Source: Sulfitobacter sp. DSM 110093
Lineage (GTDB): Bacteria; Pseudomonadota; Alphaproteobacteria; Rhodobacterales; Rhodobacteraceae
Assembly: GCF_022788715.1 (NCBI RefSeq)
Contig: NZ_CP085167.1
Coordinates: forward strand, 2,679,001-2,743,000
Direction of reading: 5' to 3'
Length of the DNA stretch: 64,000 bases
Under the pieces are notes generated by a model, which did not search any database, was not told the origin of the DNA, and saw only the letters and a program-made list of their open reading frames with translations. Shown piece after piece: positions 45,426-53,966 of this stretch; within the stretch, counting starts at the first letter, position 1, and each line of letters begins with the position of its first letter. The position numbers were made by a program, and so were the translations under genes.

Positions 45426-46475
45426 TCAATGTAAGTTCGGTCGGTTGATCACCTGCTCGACAGAATCCAGCATTTTCGCGACTGAACGTAGGCTTATGAG
45501 TTGCGGAGCCTTGATGGCCTTAATGACCTCGTTAACGGCATAAACGGCTTCGGGCGGGAGGTTCCTTTCTGCACCCAAACGATCTGCAAATCCAAGCAGA
45601 TGCTCCATAGATAACGGAGGGATTGTTAAAGGCGGGCAACGGCTGAGAAACGGTGCGGACAATCCATCCACGCTGTTTGCGGTCATGATCCATGTGATCC
45701 AAGACATATCGAAAGATACGCGGAAATAGGGGCAAGACCATTGCGTGGCCGTCGAGCGCTCGAGCAATGGCAAAAGGCCTTCAGATAAATTAAACCGTTG
45801 CCCGCTGCGGGACTCGACCGTGCCGGCTTTCTCGATCTCATCAACCACGACAACCGGGTTCGCAACACCACTGGCCATGATCGATTCCAAGGGCTTTCCC
45901 GGCCCGGCGGATCCCCATCCACGTTGGGATCCGGTGACGGAGAATGAAGCGGGTTCGCCAGTAGCTTCGATCACTGACGTCGGTACCATCAAATGCTGCG
46001 CCAAGGCGCGCGCCCAATAGGTTTTCCCGATGCCAGGTGGCCCGACCAAAAGCAGAGGCTTCAACCGTGGTGCCGCATCACCGTTGCGCACAGAGGCGCG
46101 CATGTCCTGCCAGATTCTCTCCGTTGCCTCTGCCATCCAGGGCATCTCGCAATGGATGGCAGAGGCAATCTCATCGGCGCGGTGTTCGGATTCGACATGA
46201 ACCAGCGTGGCGCCATTGCGAAACATCTCCAGCCTCTGGCGGTCTTTGTCTGCAAGATGGCCCATGCCTGATCTACGTGAAACCGCGTCTCTGTAGGCTG
46301 CTATCTTCCGCTGAATATTGCGCCGATCTCGGTCAGAGATTTGATTGTCCGATTTGCATTTGCCCATCTTCTCTCGGAAATTGATCAGGTGCTGTTTCAA
46401 CCTATGTTCAATGTCAAAGACCGACGGGGCATTCGGGTCCGGGAAACTCACGTCGGCAAATTTGATGCGTGGCAT
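45426..46475 (-). CDS. Lon-like AAA+ ATPase without protease domain
   Basis: This 349-residue protein has a coiled or helical N-terminal third (about 1-120) and an AAA+ domain. Walker A is GPPGIGKT, Walker B is VVVVDEIEKAG, and SFSVTGSQRGWGSAGPGKPL resembles the Lon motif that follows the nucleotide site. The Lon catalytic Ser-Lys protease domain is absent, and the protein ends with a short helical lid. It probably remodels a protein or nucleic-acid partner. AGAGGACG precedes the ATG. It is encoded near a TniB-like ATPase and a small unknown protein on the same strand. Sensor residues such as TAN (sensor 1) are visible. Confidence 0.85.
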   Translation of the reverse strand: MPRIKFADVSFPDPNAPSVFDIEHRLKQHLINFREKMGKCKSDNQISDRDRRNIQRKIAAYRDAVSRRSGMGHLADKDRQRLEMFRNGATLVHVESEHRADEIASAIHCEMPWMAEATERIWQDMRASVRNGDAAPRLKPLLLVGPPGIGKTYWARALAQHLMVPTSVIEATGEPASFSVTGSQRGWGSAGPGKPLESIMASGVANPVVVVDEIEKAGTVESRSGQRFNLSEGLLPLLERSTATQWSCPYFRVSFDMSWITWIMTANSVDGLSAPFLSRCPPLTIPPLSMEHLLGFADRLGAERNLPPEAVYAVNEVIKAIKAPQLISLRSVAKMLDSVEQVINRPNLH

Positions 46476-46950
46476 TTAACGTCCTCTTTTGGCCGGTTCA
46501 CCAGCAACTTGGTGACCAGCATTCGACAGCGAATGGCTGCCTGGGGTTAATCGAGAGGATCCGGATCCTAGAGAACTTTATGCGAACATCTAATGCCTTC
46601 CGTCAACGGCCGCGCCCAGCCTCCTAGACTGCAACGCGAAATGCCGACCCTTTCGGATCGGCATTCAGGAAATTAATCTATTTCAAATACTTAAGCGTTC
46701 AGAAAATTTATAATGGCCATTTGATATGGGTCGAAAGGTCAAAAAACAGCAGCAATGGCCATTATTTCCTGTGTCCGACAACTGACGTCCGACATAGGTA
46801 TTACGTCTTCTCTTAAATTTATATCGCTATAAATCAATGACTTAAGCCTTAAAGCGACATTTAGGACCCCGACTTACGACACGAAAAAAACGTGCTACGA
46901 CGCCTAAAAACCGTCTCAAACCAGAACCAATTCCCCCTTCTATAGTAGCG
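46476..46950. other. AT-rich intergenic region with inverted repeat and transposon-end-like motifs
   Basis: No gene was seen. Two 12-bp arms (ATAATGGCCATT at 46710-46721 and AATGGCCATTAT at 46754-46765) form a perfect inverted repeat 32 bases apart. From 46769 to 46915, six spaced TCCGACA/GCGACAT/ACGACAC-like motifs resemble arrays of transposase sites at ends of Tn7- or Tn5053-type elements. The tract lies between the two AAA+ genes. Confidence 0.5.
46710..46765. repeat. 12-bp inverted repeat pair
   Basis: The arms 46710-46721 and 46754-46765 are perfect reverse complements with a spacer of 32 bases. The core ATGGCCAT is itself self-complementary. It could be an operator for the Lon-like ATPase gene, which starts about 235 bp away, or a site within a transposon end. 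Confidence 0.6.
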
Positions 46951-46979
46951 AAAACGAAAAAGCCGCCCAGAGGGCGGCC
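46951..46979 (-). terminator. Rho-independent terminator after tniB-like gene
   Basis: On the minus strand a GCCGCCC/GGGCGGC stem of 7 bp with a 3-base loop is followed by TTTTTCGTTTT. It lies about 32 bp after the stop codon at 47011 and ends the tniB-like transcript. Confidence 0.9.
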
Positions 46980-47010
46980 ATTGTTCTGACAGGAGATCGG
47001 ATCTGGAAGT

Positions 47011-48192
47011 TTACTTAGGGCGGCGCCTGTTGACCTGCCGTTCCTCTTCGTATCGCTGCAATGCTTTCATGGTATCAATCGTCGACCAGTGCTCGGCAAC
47101 GAAAGGATTCAATTCTTCATCGCAGTCCATACGGATCTCGTAGGCGTCCGCAAAGTGCCCCATGTCAATGACGTCGCCTCCCTCTCCCAAGCATCCTCCA
47201 ATTGCCTCAATCGCCATTTCAATGGCAACACCGAGCCGACCGGCGGACGCGTGGATAAGAATTCTGACGAATTCATCGTGAGAGAGAATGCCAGGATCAG
47301 AGATACCCGCATCTTTGAACAGCCGCTTAAGAGCATTGCGGAGCATCTGCCCGTCCGCATCAAATGTCATTGGGCGCATCTCCATGGGCCGCAGCCTGCG
47401 CTTCAGGGGTTCGTCCATATTGACCAAATGCTGGGCCTCTGGCGTTGCCGTCATAATGAGGCAGACCGGCCATTCTTTGTGCTGCATCATGTTGCGAAAA
47501 ACCTTGAGGAAAGCCTCCACGCTGTCCTTGGTCTTGTAGCGCCCGCTGTCCTGAACCTCATCAAGATGAACAGCCGCAATACGGCATTCCTTCAGGTACT
47601 CCATGACCAGGTTTGTCAGATAAGTTTCATCCCGCCGCCCCTTCGCCGGGTGCCCCAGAGCATGCAAAATGGCGGTGAGACTTTCCTTAACGGTGGAGCG
47701 ACCAGGAACGACAACACTCAAAATCCTCGTACCGAAACGCCAATTTCCAGACAGTTTCGTCAGCCCTTGGTGTTCCGCGATGACCTCTTCCGCAATCCGG
47801 GACTTGCCCGCCCCTGCAGGGCCGATAAGCACCGCCCCCTTGAGCTCGGTCTTTCCAACCCTCAGACGGGACTCACGCATGGCAAGAACGCCAAAAACAC
47901 GCTCCCGAAAGCGGTGGTATGTCTCCGTCTTCTCGAAGTGATCTTCCAGACGCACAAGACGATCTGCCAGCTCAACGCTCTCATTAAAGTCGGCAATTGA
48001 TTCCGGGCTAAACTGTGTGACGTAAAGGTGGTCAGCCGTGTAAGGCGCGGCACTAACAATGGCGTCTCCACCATCAATGTCGGTAGAAATTTCGGTGGAA
48101 GTATGAATCATGGCATAACTTTCTCGTTCGCGACCATCGTTAGATGACGCGTGATGTTGGGTTTCGGACTCGGAACAGACCTCGGTGGTCAT
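47011..48192 (-). CDS. TniB-like AAA+ ATPase, solitary
   Basis: This 393-residue protein has a TniB-type AAA+ domain from about residue 100. Walker A is IGPAGAGKS, Walker B is AAVHLDEVQD, and the sensor segment is LIMTATPEAQ. The segment HRFRERVFGVLAMRESR fits the family N terminus. TniB proteins act with a DDE transposase (TniA) and TniQ in target choice. Neither gene is seen within several kilobases, so it is orphaned or has another role. The first 60 residues are weakly conserved, and the start may be the internal Met28. The terminator downstream shows it is its own transcript. Confidence 0.78.
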   Translation of the reverse strand: MTTEVCSESETQHHASSNDGRERESYAMIHTSTEISTDIDGGDAIVSAAPYTADHLYVTQFSPESIADFNESVELADRLVRLEDHFEKTETYHRFRERVFGVLAMRESRLRVGKTELKGAVLIGPAGAGKSRIAEEVIAEHQGLTKLSGNWRFGTRILSVVVPGRSTVKESLTAILHALGHPAKGRRDETYLTNLVMEYLKECRIAAVHLDEVQDSGRYKTKDSVEAFLKVFRNMMQHKEWPVCLIMTATPEAQHLVNMDEPLKRRLRPMEMRPMTFDADGQMLRNALKRLFKDAGISDPGILSHDEFVRILIHASAGRLGVAIEMAIEAIGGCLGEGGDVIDMGHFADAYEIRMDCDEELNPFVAEHWSTIDTMKALQRYEEERQVNRRRPK

Positions 48193-48922
48193 TTGGCCGG
48201 GCTGACGGGATCAGTATTAGAATGTCAGCATGCCTAGGTGTGTAATCGAAAGTGCGTGCCATATCCGAGTGGCGACCTCTGGAAACACAACGCATTGGCG
48301 ATACGGGTATTTATTTGTTGGCGGATATCACCACACCTGAACGTTAAAGCCTCCTTGTTTTGTTTGTTACGATGACACAAGGACATCATTGTGTTGATGC
48401 AATCTCAGACCGAGGATGCTTAGGGATGTGCCAGAACGGCGTTTAGACAAAAGATCGGTTCTGTTCAGCCTGCACCCTGCCCTTCTCATGTTTACGACAA
48501 ATCAGAGGATCAGCCCGGCTTCCTAGAAACATCTGGACACCACCCCTCACGATTCGTCAATTACTGATTCAAAATCAATGACTTGCGAAAAATCCTGCCA
48601 GTCACATTTTTCCGCGTTAGTTACTTCACCCCTCTTCCTACAGGCTCCTCCTGCGTGTCGACGTATCATTCATTTCACCCTCGCAATTTTAAGTAGGTCC
48701 CCAAAATCCAATTCAGATGCCATATTTTATATAGATAACTCAACGACGCCAAGAACTGCTGAAGTGACAACTGAAAATCTGCTGCCAAAGGCTTGACCTC
48801 ACGCTTGTCTGCCTATCGGTGCGGCTGGTACCTAAACTTGGGTGCCGGATACGTTTCGTAGCTCTGGATCAATAGCGAATAAAATTCTTCCACTCCCCCG
48901 CGCGTTAACTGCATGTCCATAG
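48193..48922. other. Intergenic region upstream of the IS scar
   Basis: This 730-base stretch has no clear gene on either strand. A short plus-strand reading at 48578-48796 has no recognisable domain. A partial dyad lies at about 48367-48395 (around GATGACACAAGGACATCATT). No TniA-like transposase fragment was found, although this is where one would be expected upstream of the tniB-like gene. Confidence 0.5.
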
Positions 48923-48940
48923 AGTAATCCCCCTAAAATT
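48923..48940. mobile_element. IS30-type terminal scar
   Basis: GTAATCCCCCTAAAATTA matches the terminal repeat of the IS30-family element that begins at 63872 (GTAATCCCCCCTAAAATTA), lacking one C. The IS481 transposase fragment starts directly after it. Only this end remains here, so an IS30 copy probably inserted and then deleted with the left part of the IS481 gene. Confidence 0.6.
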
Positions 48941-49345
48941 AAGACCGCCTGGGAGTTCTTGCAGATCATGCTCGAAGCAGTGCCTTATCGCGTCCACACC
49001 ATTTTGACCGACAACGGCATCCAGTTCGCTGAGCAACCGCGCAATCGCAACACCGCATATTTAAGGCCAATGCGTTTCGACATGATCTGTGAGGCCAATG
49101 GTATCGAGCATCGCCTTACCAAGCCAAACCATCCGTGGACCAACGGTCAGGTGGAGCGCATGAACCGCACGATCAAAGACGCGACGGTCAAGCATTTCCA
49201 CTACGATGACCACGACCAACTGCGCACCCACTTGGCGGACTTCATGGCAGCCTACAACTTCGCGCGCAGGCTCAAGACCCTCGGCGGTCTCACGCCCTAC
49301 GAATACATCTGCAAGATCTGGACATCCGAGCCAGACAATTTCATC
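48941..49345 (+). pseudogene. IS481-family transposase, left part (interrupted by IS66)
   Basis: The reading TAWEFLQIMLEAVPYRVH runs into ILTDNGIQFAEQPRNRNTAY and NGQVERMNRTIKDATVKHFH, the DDE integrase core of IS481-type transposases. The first 40-50 percent of the protein is missing because the sequence begins at an IS30-type scar. At 49345 the frame is cut by an IS66 element. The 3' part resumes at 51780. Confidence 0.85.
49338..49345. repeat. IS66 target-site duplication, left copy
   Basis: ATTTCATC occurs immediately outside the left IS66 end and again immediately outside the right end (51780-51787). The 8-bp length is usual for IS66. Confidence 0.95.
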
Positions 49346-49367
49346 GTAAGCGGTGCGCCGATCCCAC

Positions 49368-50894
49368 CTATTTAGCGTAATTCCATGGTAGCAGATCGTT
49401 GATCTGGCTTTGTTTGTGGCCTGCGACGATGGCAGTGACCGTATCTGTCAGATAGGCATGCGGATCGACACTGTTCAATTTGCAGGTCTCGATCAAGGAA
49501 GCGATGACGCCCCAGTTTGTGGCCCCGTCGTCGTGGCCAGCGAAGAGTGCGTTTTTGCGGTTCAGAGCTATGGGACGGATCGTGCGCTCCACTGCGTTGC
49601 TGTCCATTTCGATGCGGCCGTCGGTCAAAAACAGGCACAGCCCGTCCCAGTATTTTGCGATGTATTTGAGCGCTTCACCCAAAGGGGCTTTAGCAGACAG
49701 CCGCGCGCGGTTGGTCGTGAGCCACTCCTCAAACGCGACGATCAACGGTGCCGATTGGTCTTGCCGTGCTGCCAATCGCACCTCGGGTGCCAGACCCCGG
49801 ATATCCTTTTCGATCAGGTAGAGCGCAGCGATCTGTTTCAGCCCGTCTTCGGCGATGGGGGCAGTGCCAGATTGTGCAACTTCGTGCAGTTTGCGACGTG
49901 CGTGGGCCCAGCAGTAGGCCAAGACGACATTGTCATCGGCGCGTTTGAGTAAGCGGTTATACCCGGCATATCCGTCCACTTGGAGGATGCCAGAGAAGCC
50001 TTTCAAAATGTCATCTGCATATTGGCCGGAACGCCCGGGCGCATATGTAAAGGCAACGCCCGGTGGAGCCGCTCCACACCAAGCCCTGTCATCGCGGGCC
50101 AGTGCCCAGAAGTAACCAGTTTTGGTTTTACGTTTGCCAGGATCAAGCACTGGTGCTCTTGTTTCATCCATGAACAATTTGGTTGAGCTTTTCAGATCAG
50201 CCATTAACGCATCGAAGACAGGACGGAGTTCATAGGCTGCCTTGCCGACCCATCCTGCAAGGGTGGAGCGATCCAGATCGATGCCTTGGCGGCTGTAAAT
50301 CTGTGCTTGGCGATACAACGGCAAGTGATCCGCGTATTTGCTGACAACAACATGCGCCACCGTTGCCTCTGTCGGCATACCACCAGGGATAAGCCGGGCG
50401 GGTGCGGGTGCCTGAACAACCCCATTGGTGCAGGACCGACATGCATACTTTGGGCGGCGGGTAACGATCACACGGAACTGGGCGGGGATGATGTCCAATC
50501 GTTCAGACGTATCCTCACCAATCATATGGCGTTCAGCACCGCAGCCGCAGGTCATGCTATCGGGCGTAATCACTTCTTCAATACGCAGTAAATGTTTGGG
50601 GAATGAGCCACGGTTGGTATTGCGCGGTTTTGTCGGGCGCGATGCAGGTGGATCCACCGCGTCATCTTCAGCGTGGACCGCCGCCATCGCCGTTTCGATG
50701 TCTTCCAGCGCCAGCTCAAACTGCTCGGGATCGGCCTTCTCAGAGCGTGCGCCAAACAGCGCACGCTTGAAGTCAGCAACCAGTTTCTCCAACTGATCGA
50801 TACGATCCTGCTTGCGCAGATTGCGGTCCTCTGAGGCGGCAAGCAGCGCCTTCAGGGCCTCAATATCATTAGGGAGATCGGCAGGTTTTGACAT
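49368..50894 (-). CDS. tnpC: IS66 transposase TnpC
   Basis: This 508-residue protein is the DDE transposase of IS66. It has an N-terminal helical region with LEKLVADFKRALFGARSEK, a zinc-binding region (CGCGAERHMIGEDTSERLD, then YACRSCTNGVVQAP) and the catalytic core with KLFMDETRAPVLDPGKRKTK and VDGYAGYNRLLKR. A C-terminal segment carries RIEMDSNAVERTIRPIALNRK. It is full length. It is encoded on the same strand as tnpA and tnpB, 54 bp after tnpB. Confidence 0.95.
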   Translation of the reverse strand: MSKPADLPNDIEALKALLAASEDRNLRKQDRIDQLEKLVADFKRALFGARSEKADPEQFELALEDIETAMAAVHAEDDAVDPPASRPTKPRNTNRGSFPKHLLRIEEVITPDSMTCGCGAERHMIGEDTSERLDIIPAQFRVIVTRRPKYACRSCTNGVVQAPAPARLIPGGMPTEATVAHVVVSKYADHLPLYRQAQIYSRQGIDLDRSTLAGWVGKAAYELRPVFDALMADLKSSTKLFMDETRAPVLDPGKRKTKTGYFWALARDDRAWCGAAPPGVAFTYAPGRSGQYADDILKGFSGILQVDGYAGYNRLLKRADDNVVLAYCWAHARRKLHEVAQSGTAPIAEDGLKQIAALYLIEKDIRGLAPEVRLAARQDQSAPLIVAFEEWLTTNRARLSAKAPLGEALKYIAKYWDGLCLFLTDGRIEMDSNAVERTIRPIALNRKNALFAGHDDGATNWGVIASLIETCKLNSVDPHAYLTDTVTAIVAGHKQSQINDLLPWNYAK

Positions 50895-50948
50895 GGGGAA
50901 TGACTACCATTTCCTGCACCTCAATACCTCTGCAAAAGACGGCCTGAT

Positions 50949-51302
50949 TCATTCTGCCGCAGTCGGCGGACGCGCGGACAAAGCCCTTACTTTCCGCCAG
51001 TCCAATCCTGAGAATAGCGCTTCAAACTGGGCGTGGTTCAGCGCCATCAAGCCATCTTTGATGGCAGGCCAGGTGAAGATATGCTCCTCCAGCCTCTTGT
51101 AAGCCATGACCAGCCCGGTGCCGTCCCAATACAACAGCTTCAGCCGATCTGCCCGTTTCGAGCGGAACACAAATACGGTCCCCGTAAAGGGGTCTTTGCG
51201 TAACTCGTTTTTGACAAGCGCTGCCAGACCGTCATGACCTTTGCGGAAGTCTACCGGCTTGGTCGCCACAACGATCCGCACCCGGTTTGAAGGGAACATC
51301 AT
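50949..51302 (-). CDS. tnpB: IS66 accessory protein TnpB
   Basis: This protein of 117 residues is IS66 TnpB (not the CRISPR-related TnpB). Its hallmarks are [43 protein letters not shown] and [10 protein letters not shown]. It is required for transposition, but its molecular role is unclear. The start at 51302 overlaps the tnpA stop by four bases. An ATG at 51299 follows immediately and is equally possible. Confidence 0.93.
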   Translation of the reverse strand: MMFPSNRVRIVVATKPVDFRKGHDGLAALVKNELRKDPFTGTVFVFRSKRADRLKLLYWDGTGLVMAYKRLEEHIFTWPAIKDGLMALNHAQFEALFSGLDWRKVRALSARPPTAAE

Positions 51303-51694
51303 GAGGGCGCATTCAAGGCGCGAGCAATCTCGGCAATGCGCGCCGCTGATGTTCTTGCATCCAATCGCACGGTGACAGCACCACATATCAGATCCAACGG
51401 CGACAGCTGCGCAGGTTCAGGTGCCACATCGACATCCTCGCGCACAATCAGCGCTGCAAAGCTCGGTTCTTCAGCCAAAGCAGGCAGAACCAGCTTGCCC
51501 TCCCGGGCCATGCGCCGCCATTCCGACAAATGATTGGCCCGCATGTCATACCGCCGCGCAACTGCGTCCACCGAGGCACCCTCCACCAGCGTCTCGGCCA
51601 CAATTTGCGCCTTCACCGCATCCGGCCACCGGCGGTGACCACGCGGGCCCACAACCAAATCAATGTTACTGAGAAACTCCGTTGAGCGCTCCAT
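51299..51694 (-). CDS. tnpA: IS66 accessory protein TnpA
   Basis: This 131-residue protein is the first IS66 gene, a small helix-turn-helix DNA-binding protein. [21 protein letters not shown] and [22 protein letters not shown] form the HTH region. It overlaps tnpB by four bases, which suggests coupled translation. The C-terminal tail [16 protein letters not shown] is typical of this group. Confidence 0.92.
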   Translation of the reverse strand: MERSTEFLSNIDLVVGPRGHRRWPDAVKAQIVAETLVEGASVDAVARRYDMRANHLSEWRRMAREGKLVLPALAEEPSFAALIVREDVDVAPEPAQLSPLDLICGAVTVRLDARTSAARIAEIARALNAPS

Positions 51695-51779
51695 GGAGAA
51701 ACTCCCTGATAATCCATCCGTCAGGGCTGAATCTCAGATCAGAGGCTCACAAGGAAGGTGGGGGCGGCACATCGCTTAC

Positions 51780-51787
51780 ATTTCATC
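51780..51787. repeat. IS66 target-site duplication, right copy
   Basis: This is the second copy of ATTTCATC. Removing the IS66 element plus one copy restores the IS481 transposase reading. Confidence 0.95.
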
Positions 51788-51930
51788 CTAAACCCGATCC
51801 ACCTGATGCCGGGACTGAACACCCAACCGCGCTCAGTCGTTCGTCGTAGCTGTACATGGACTATCTCCACAATAGTCCAACTTTTCGTCCGCACCCCCAC
51901 TGGGTCAGTTCTCAGTGACAATCAACACGA
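51788..51930 (+). pseudogene. IS481-family transposase, right part and IS end
   Basis: Directly after the IS66 target duplication, the frame continues as ILNPIHLMPGLNT, the standard C terminus of IS481 transposases. The sequence around 51905-51929 is the typical IS481 terminal repeat, seen on the minus strand as TGTTGATTGTCACTGAGAAC. It is the right end of the element whose left part lies at 48941-49345. Confidence 0.85.
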
Positions 51931-52052
51931 ATAATCTTGGTCGACCTGTGCCTTAAATTGCAACAAGCGCCTAAGTGGGGGGGGCGAGACGCTGGGAACT
52001 CACAGATGAGGTTTCTTACAAAAGCTCAAATTTCGATAGCAAATTGGCCTAA

Positions 52053-52694
52053 CTACTTTTTGCGCAGGACTGCAACTTGGGCCGATGTGAGAGGCCGCGT
52101 CCGGTGCCCTTGCAACAATAAGAAAAGACGTGCTGTTTCCTCCAGTTCTTCGGTCGCATATTGAGCTTCCTCAAGGGAGCGACCGGCAACCACTGGGCCG
52201 TGATTGGCCAGCAGCACCGCGTGGTTTTCGCCCGCCTCTTCTTCGACGGCGCGGGCAAGCATTTCGTCACCTGGCGCAAAATATGGGATCAGCGGCAGGC
52301 GTCCGACACGCATGACGTAATAAGCGGTAAGCGGAGGCAAGACATCGGCTGGATCGACATCGGACAACGTACTCACGGCGACTGAGTGGGTCGAATGCAG
52401 GTGAACCACCGCGTTCGAATGAGGCCGCTGACAGTACATGCACATGTGCAAGAACGATTCCTTGGTAGGTTTGTCGCCATCCAAAAAGGCGCCCGACGCG
52501 TCGAATCGCGACAGCCTAGCAGGATCAAGCGCGCCCAGAGACGCATTAGTCGGCGTCATGAGCATCGATCCGTCAGACAGTCTGACGCTGATGTTTCCAG
52601 TCGAGCCAAAGGTCAAGCCCCTGTCGAATATCGACTTGCCTACGGCGCAGATACGGTCGCGCGACTTGGTGGCCTCAGAAATGGTTCCGCTCAT
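52053..52694 (-). CDS. otnC: 3-oxo-tetronate 4-phosphate decarboxylase-type class II aldolase
   Basis: This protein of 213 residues is a class II aldolase/adducin-fold protein. The family feature FGSTGNISVR lies near residue 32, metal-binding histidines lie in VHLHSTHSVAVS, and another lies in LLANHGPVVAG. In the OtnC family it removes CO2 from 3-oxo-tetronate 4-phosphate to give dihydroxyacetone phosphate. The ATG at 52694 overlaps the otnK stop (ATGA), which links the two enzymes. The longer open frame to 52796 lies inside otnK and is rejected. It is the last gene of the operon. Confidence 0.88.
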   Translation of the reverse strand: MSGTISEATKSRDRICAVGKSIFDRGLTFGSTGNISVRLSDGSMLMTPTNASLGALDPARLSRFDASGAFLDGDKPTKESFLHMCMYCQRPHSNAVVHLHSTHSVAVSTLSDVDPADVLPPLTAYYVMRVGRLPLIPYFAPGDEMLARAVEEEAGENHAVLLANHGPVVAGRSLEEAQYATEELEETARLFLLLQGHRTRPLTSAQVAVLRKK

Positions 52695-53944
52695 GCCAAC
52701 ATGCCCCAAGCTTTGATGAAGAAATCTTCGCTTCCGAAATTGCCCGATTTGAGCGCGAGGCACAAAGGTCGCTCTGAATCCAGCGCGGCAACCCAAGGCA
52801 CGCCTGGGTCGATCTCTGGGCCGATCTGCAGCGCCGATATTCCAAGCGCAGCGACCACCGCACCCGAGGTCTCGCCCCCAGCCGAGATGATGCGTGTAAA
52901 GCCCTGCGCGGCAAGGCGCGTGGCCACGCCCGCCAACAGATCCTCTACAATCTCGCCTGCGCGCATCTGGCCTAGTTCCGCCTGAGCCTGAGCCACTACG
53001 GCAGGATCGGCGCTAGAATAGACCAAAGGTGGCGTGGCGGCGCTCTGTGCTTCGACGAAATCCACTACCGTTTCGCGCGTGGTCTCGCCACTGGCGATCT
53101 TTAGTGCATCAAGGTGCAGCGTTGAAACGCCGGCTTTTTTCGCAGCGATAATCTGGCGCCGGGTCATGGCAGAGCATGAGCCGGCAAGGATCACGCCGCG
53201 CCCGTGCGGCGCGGTAAAACCCGCGCCAGGCGAGAGGGCACCAACTAACCCGCGCTCGCGATAGACCTTTGGCAGGCCCATGGCGGCAGCCGAGCCGCCC
53301 GTGATTAGCGGCAAATCCGCCACCGCCCGCCCGATGGTTTGCAGGTCGTGGTCGGTGATCGCGTCAATGATGGAAAGGCCTGGCCGAAGAGCTCCGACGA
53401 TTGCTTCATGGCCCTGCTGGACCGTCTCGTGCGGGATTAGATGCACGGGCTTGTCGGTCTGCCGTGACAGAACCTGGACCAAGTCGGAATCGCGCATTGG
53501 GGTCAGGGGATGGTCCTTCATGGGGCTGTCCGAGATCAGTTGATCGAATACAAACAGATGACCTTTGTAGACCGTCCGCCCGTTTTCGGGAAAAGACGGG
53601 CAGACGATGGTGGTGTCCGTGCCAACTTCTTCCATTAAGGCTGCCGCCACTGGGCCGATATTGCCTGAATCAGTCGAATCGAAAGTAGAGCAGTATTTGA
53701 AAAACAATTGCCGCGCGCCGGCTGCCTTTAGGGCCCGGGCAGCGGCGAGGCTTGTCGCAATAGCCTGGTCAGCGGGAATAGTGCGTGATTTCAAGGCGAC
53801 GACGACAGCATCGGCCTTCTGTGCGATAGCATCAAGGCTGGCCGGTACGCCTATAACTTGCACTACACGCATCCCGTTCCGGGACAGAATCAGCGCAAGG
53901 TCGGTTGCGCCGGTGAGGTCGTCCGCGATAGCTCCGAGGATCAT
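52691..53944 (-). CDS. otnK: 3-oxo-tetronate kinase (DUF1537-type four-carbon acid sugar kinase)
   Basis: This 417-residue protein belongs to the DUF1537/OtnK family. The N-terminal LGAIADDLTGATDLALILSRNGM carries the family's catalytic Asp-rich segment, and the C-terminal half holds GGETSGAVVAALGI for nucleotide binding. OtnK phosphorylates 3-oxo-tetronate at C4 before OtnC decarboxylates it. Gene coupling to otnC supports the assignment. The usual partner dehydrogenase (LtnD/DenD-type) is missing in this operon, so where the 3-oxo acid comes from is an open question. Apart from otnC, its neighbours are transporters. Confidence 0.9.
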   Translation of the reverse strand: MILGAIADDLTGATDLALILSRNGMRVVQVIGVPASLDAIAQKADAVVVALKSRTIPADQAIATSLAAARALKAAGARQLFFKYCSTFDSTDSGNIGPVAAALMEEVGTDTTIVCPSFPENGRTVYKGHLFVFDQLISDSPMKDHPLTPMRDSDLVQVLSRQTDKPVHLIPHETVQQGHEAIVGALRPGLSIIDAITDHDLQTIGRAVADLPLITGGSAAAMGLPKVYRERGLVGALSPGAGFTAPHGRGVILAGSCSAMTRRQIIAAKKAGVSTLHLDALKIASGETTRETVVDFVEAQSAATPPLVYSSADPAVVAQAQAELGQMRAGEIVEDLLAGVATRLAAQGFTRIISAGGETSGAVVAALGISALQIGPEIDPGVPWVAALDSERPLCLALKSGNFGSEDFFIKAWGMLA

Positions 53945-53966
53945 GGGGGCTCTCCGTAAGGTTTGC

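Larger units (their letters stand above)
49346..51779 (-). mobile_element. Complete IS66-family insertion sequence
   Basis: The element is 2434 bp and begins and ends with GTAAGCG inverted repeats. The first 30 bases of the two ends match at about 24 positions. It carries three genes in the order tnpA-tnpB-tnpC on the minus strand. The flanks are identical 8-bp sequences, ATTTCATC, at 49338-49345 and 51780-51787, as IS66 elements normally generate. It is inserted in the IS481 transposase gene. With all three genes intact, it may still move. Confidence 0.95.

Noticed and set aside
45426..46475. ATP-dependent Lon protease
   Set aside because: The AAA+ part resembles Lon, but the Ser-Lys protease domain is absent and the protein is too short.
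45426..48192. CRISPR-associated or complete Tn7-like transposon
   Set aside because: There is no Cas gene, repeat array, TnsB/TniA or TniQ in the window; only the TniB-like protein is present.
50949..51302. CRISPR-related RNA-guided nuclease TnpB
   Set aside because: The name is shared, but this is the 117-residue IS66 accessory protein with IS66 motifs, not the IS605/IS607 nuclease.
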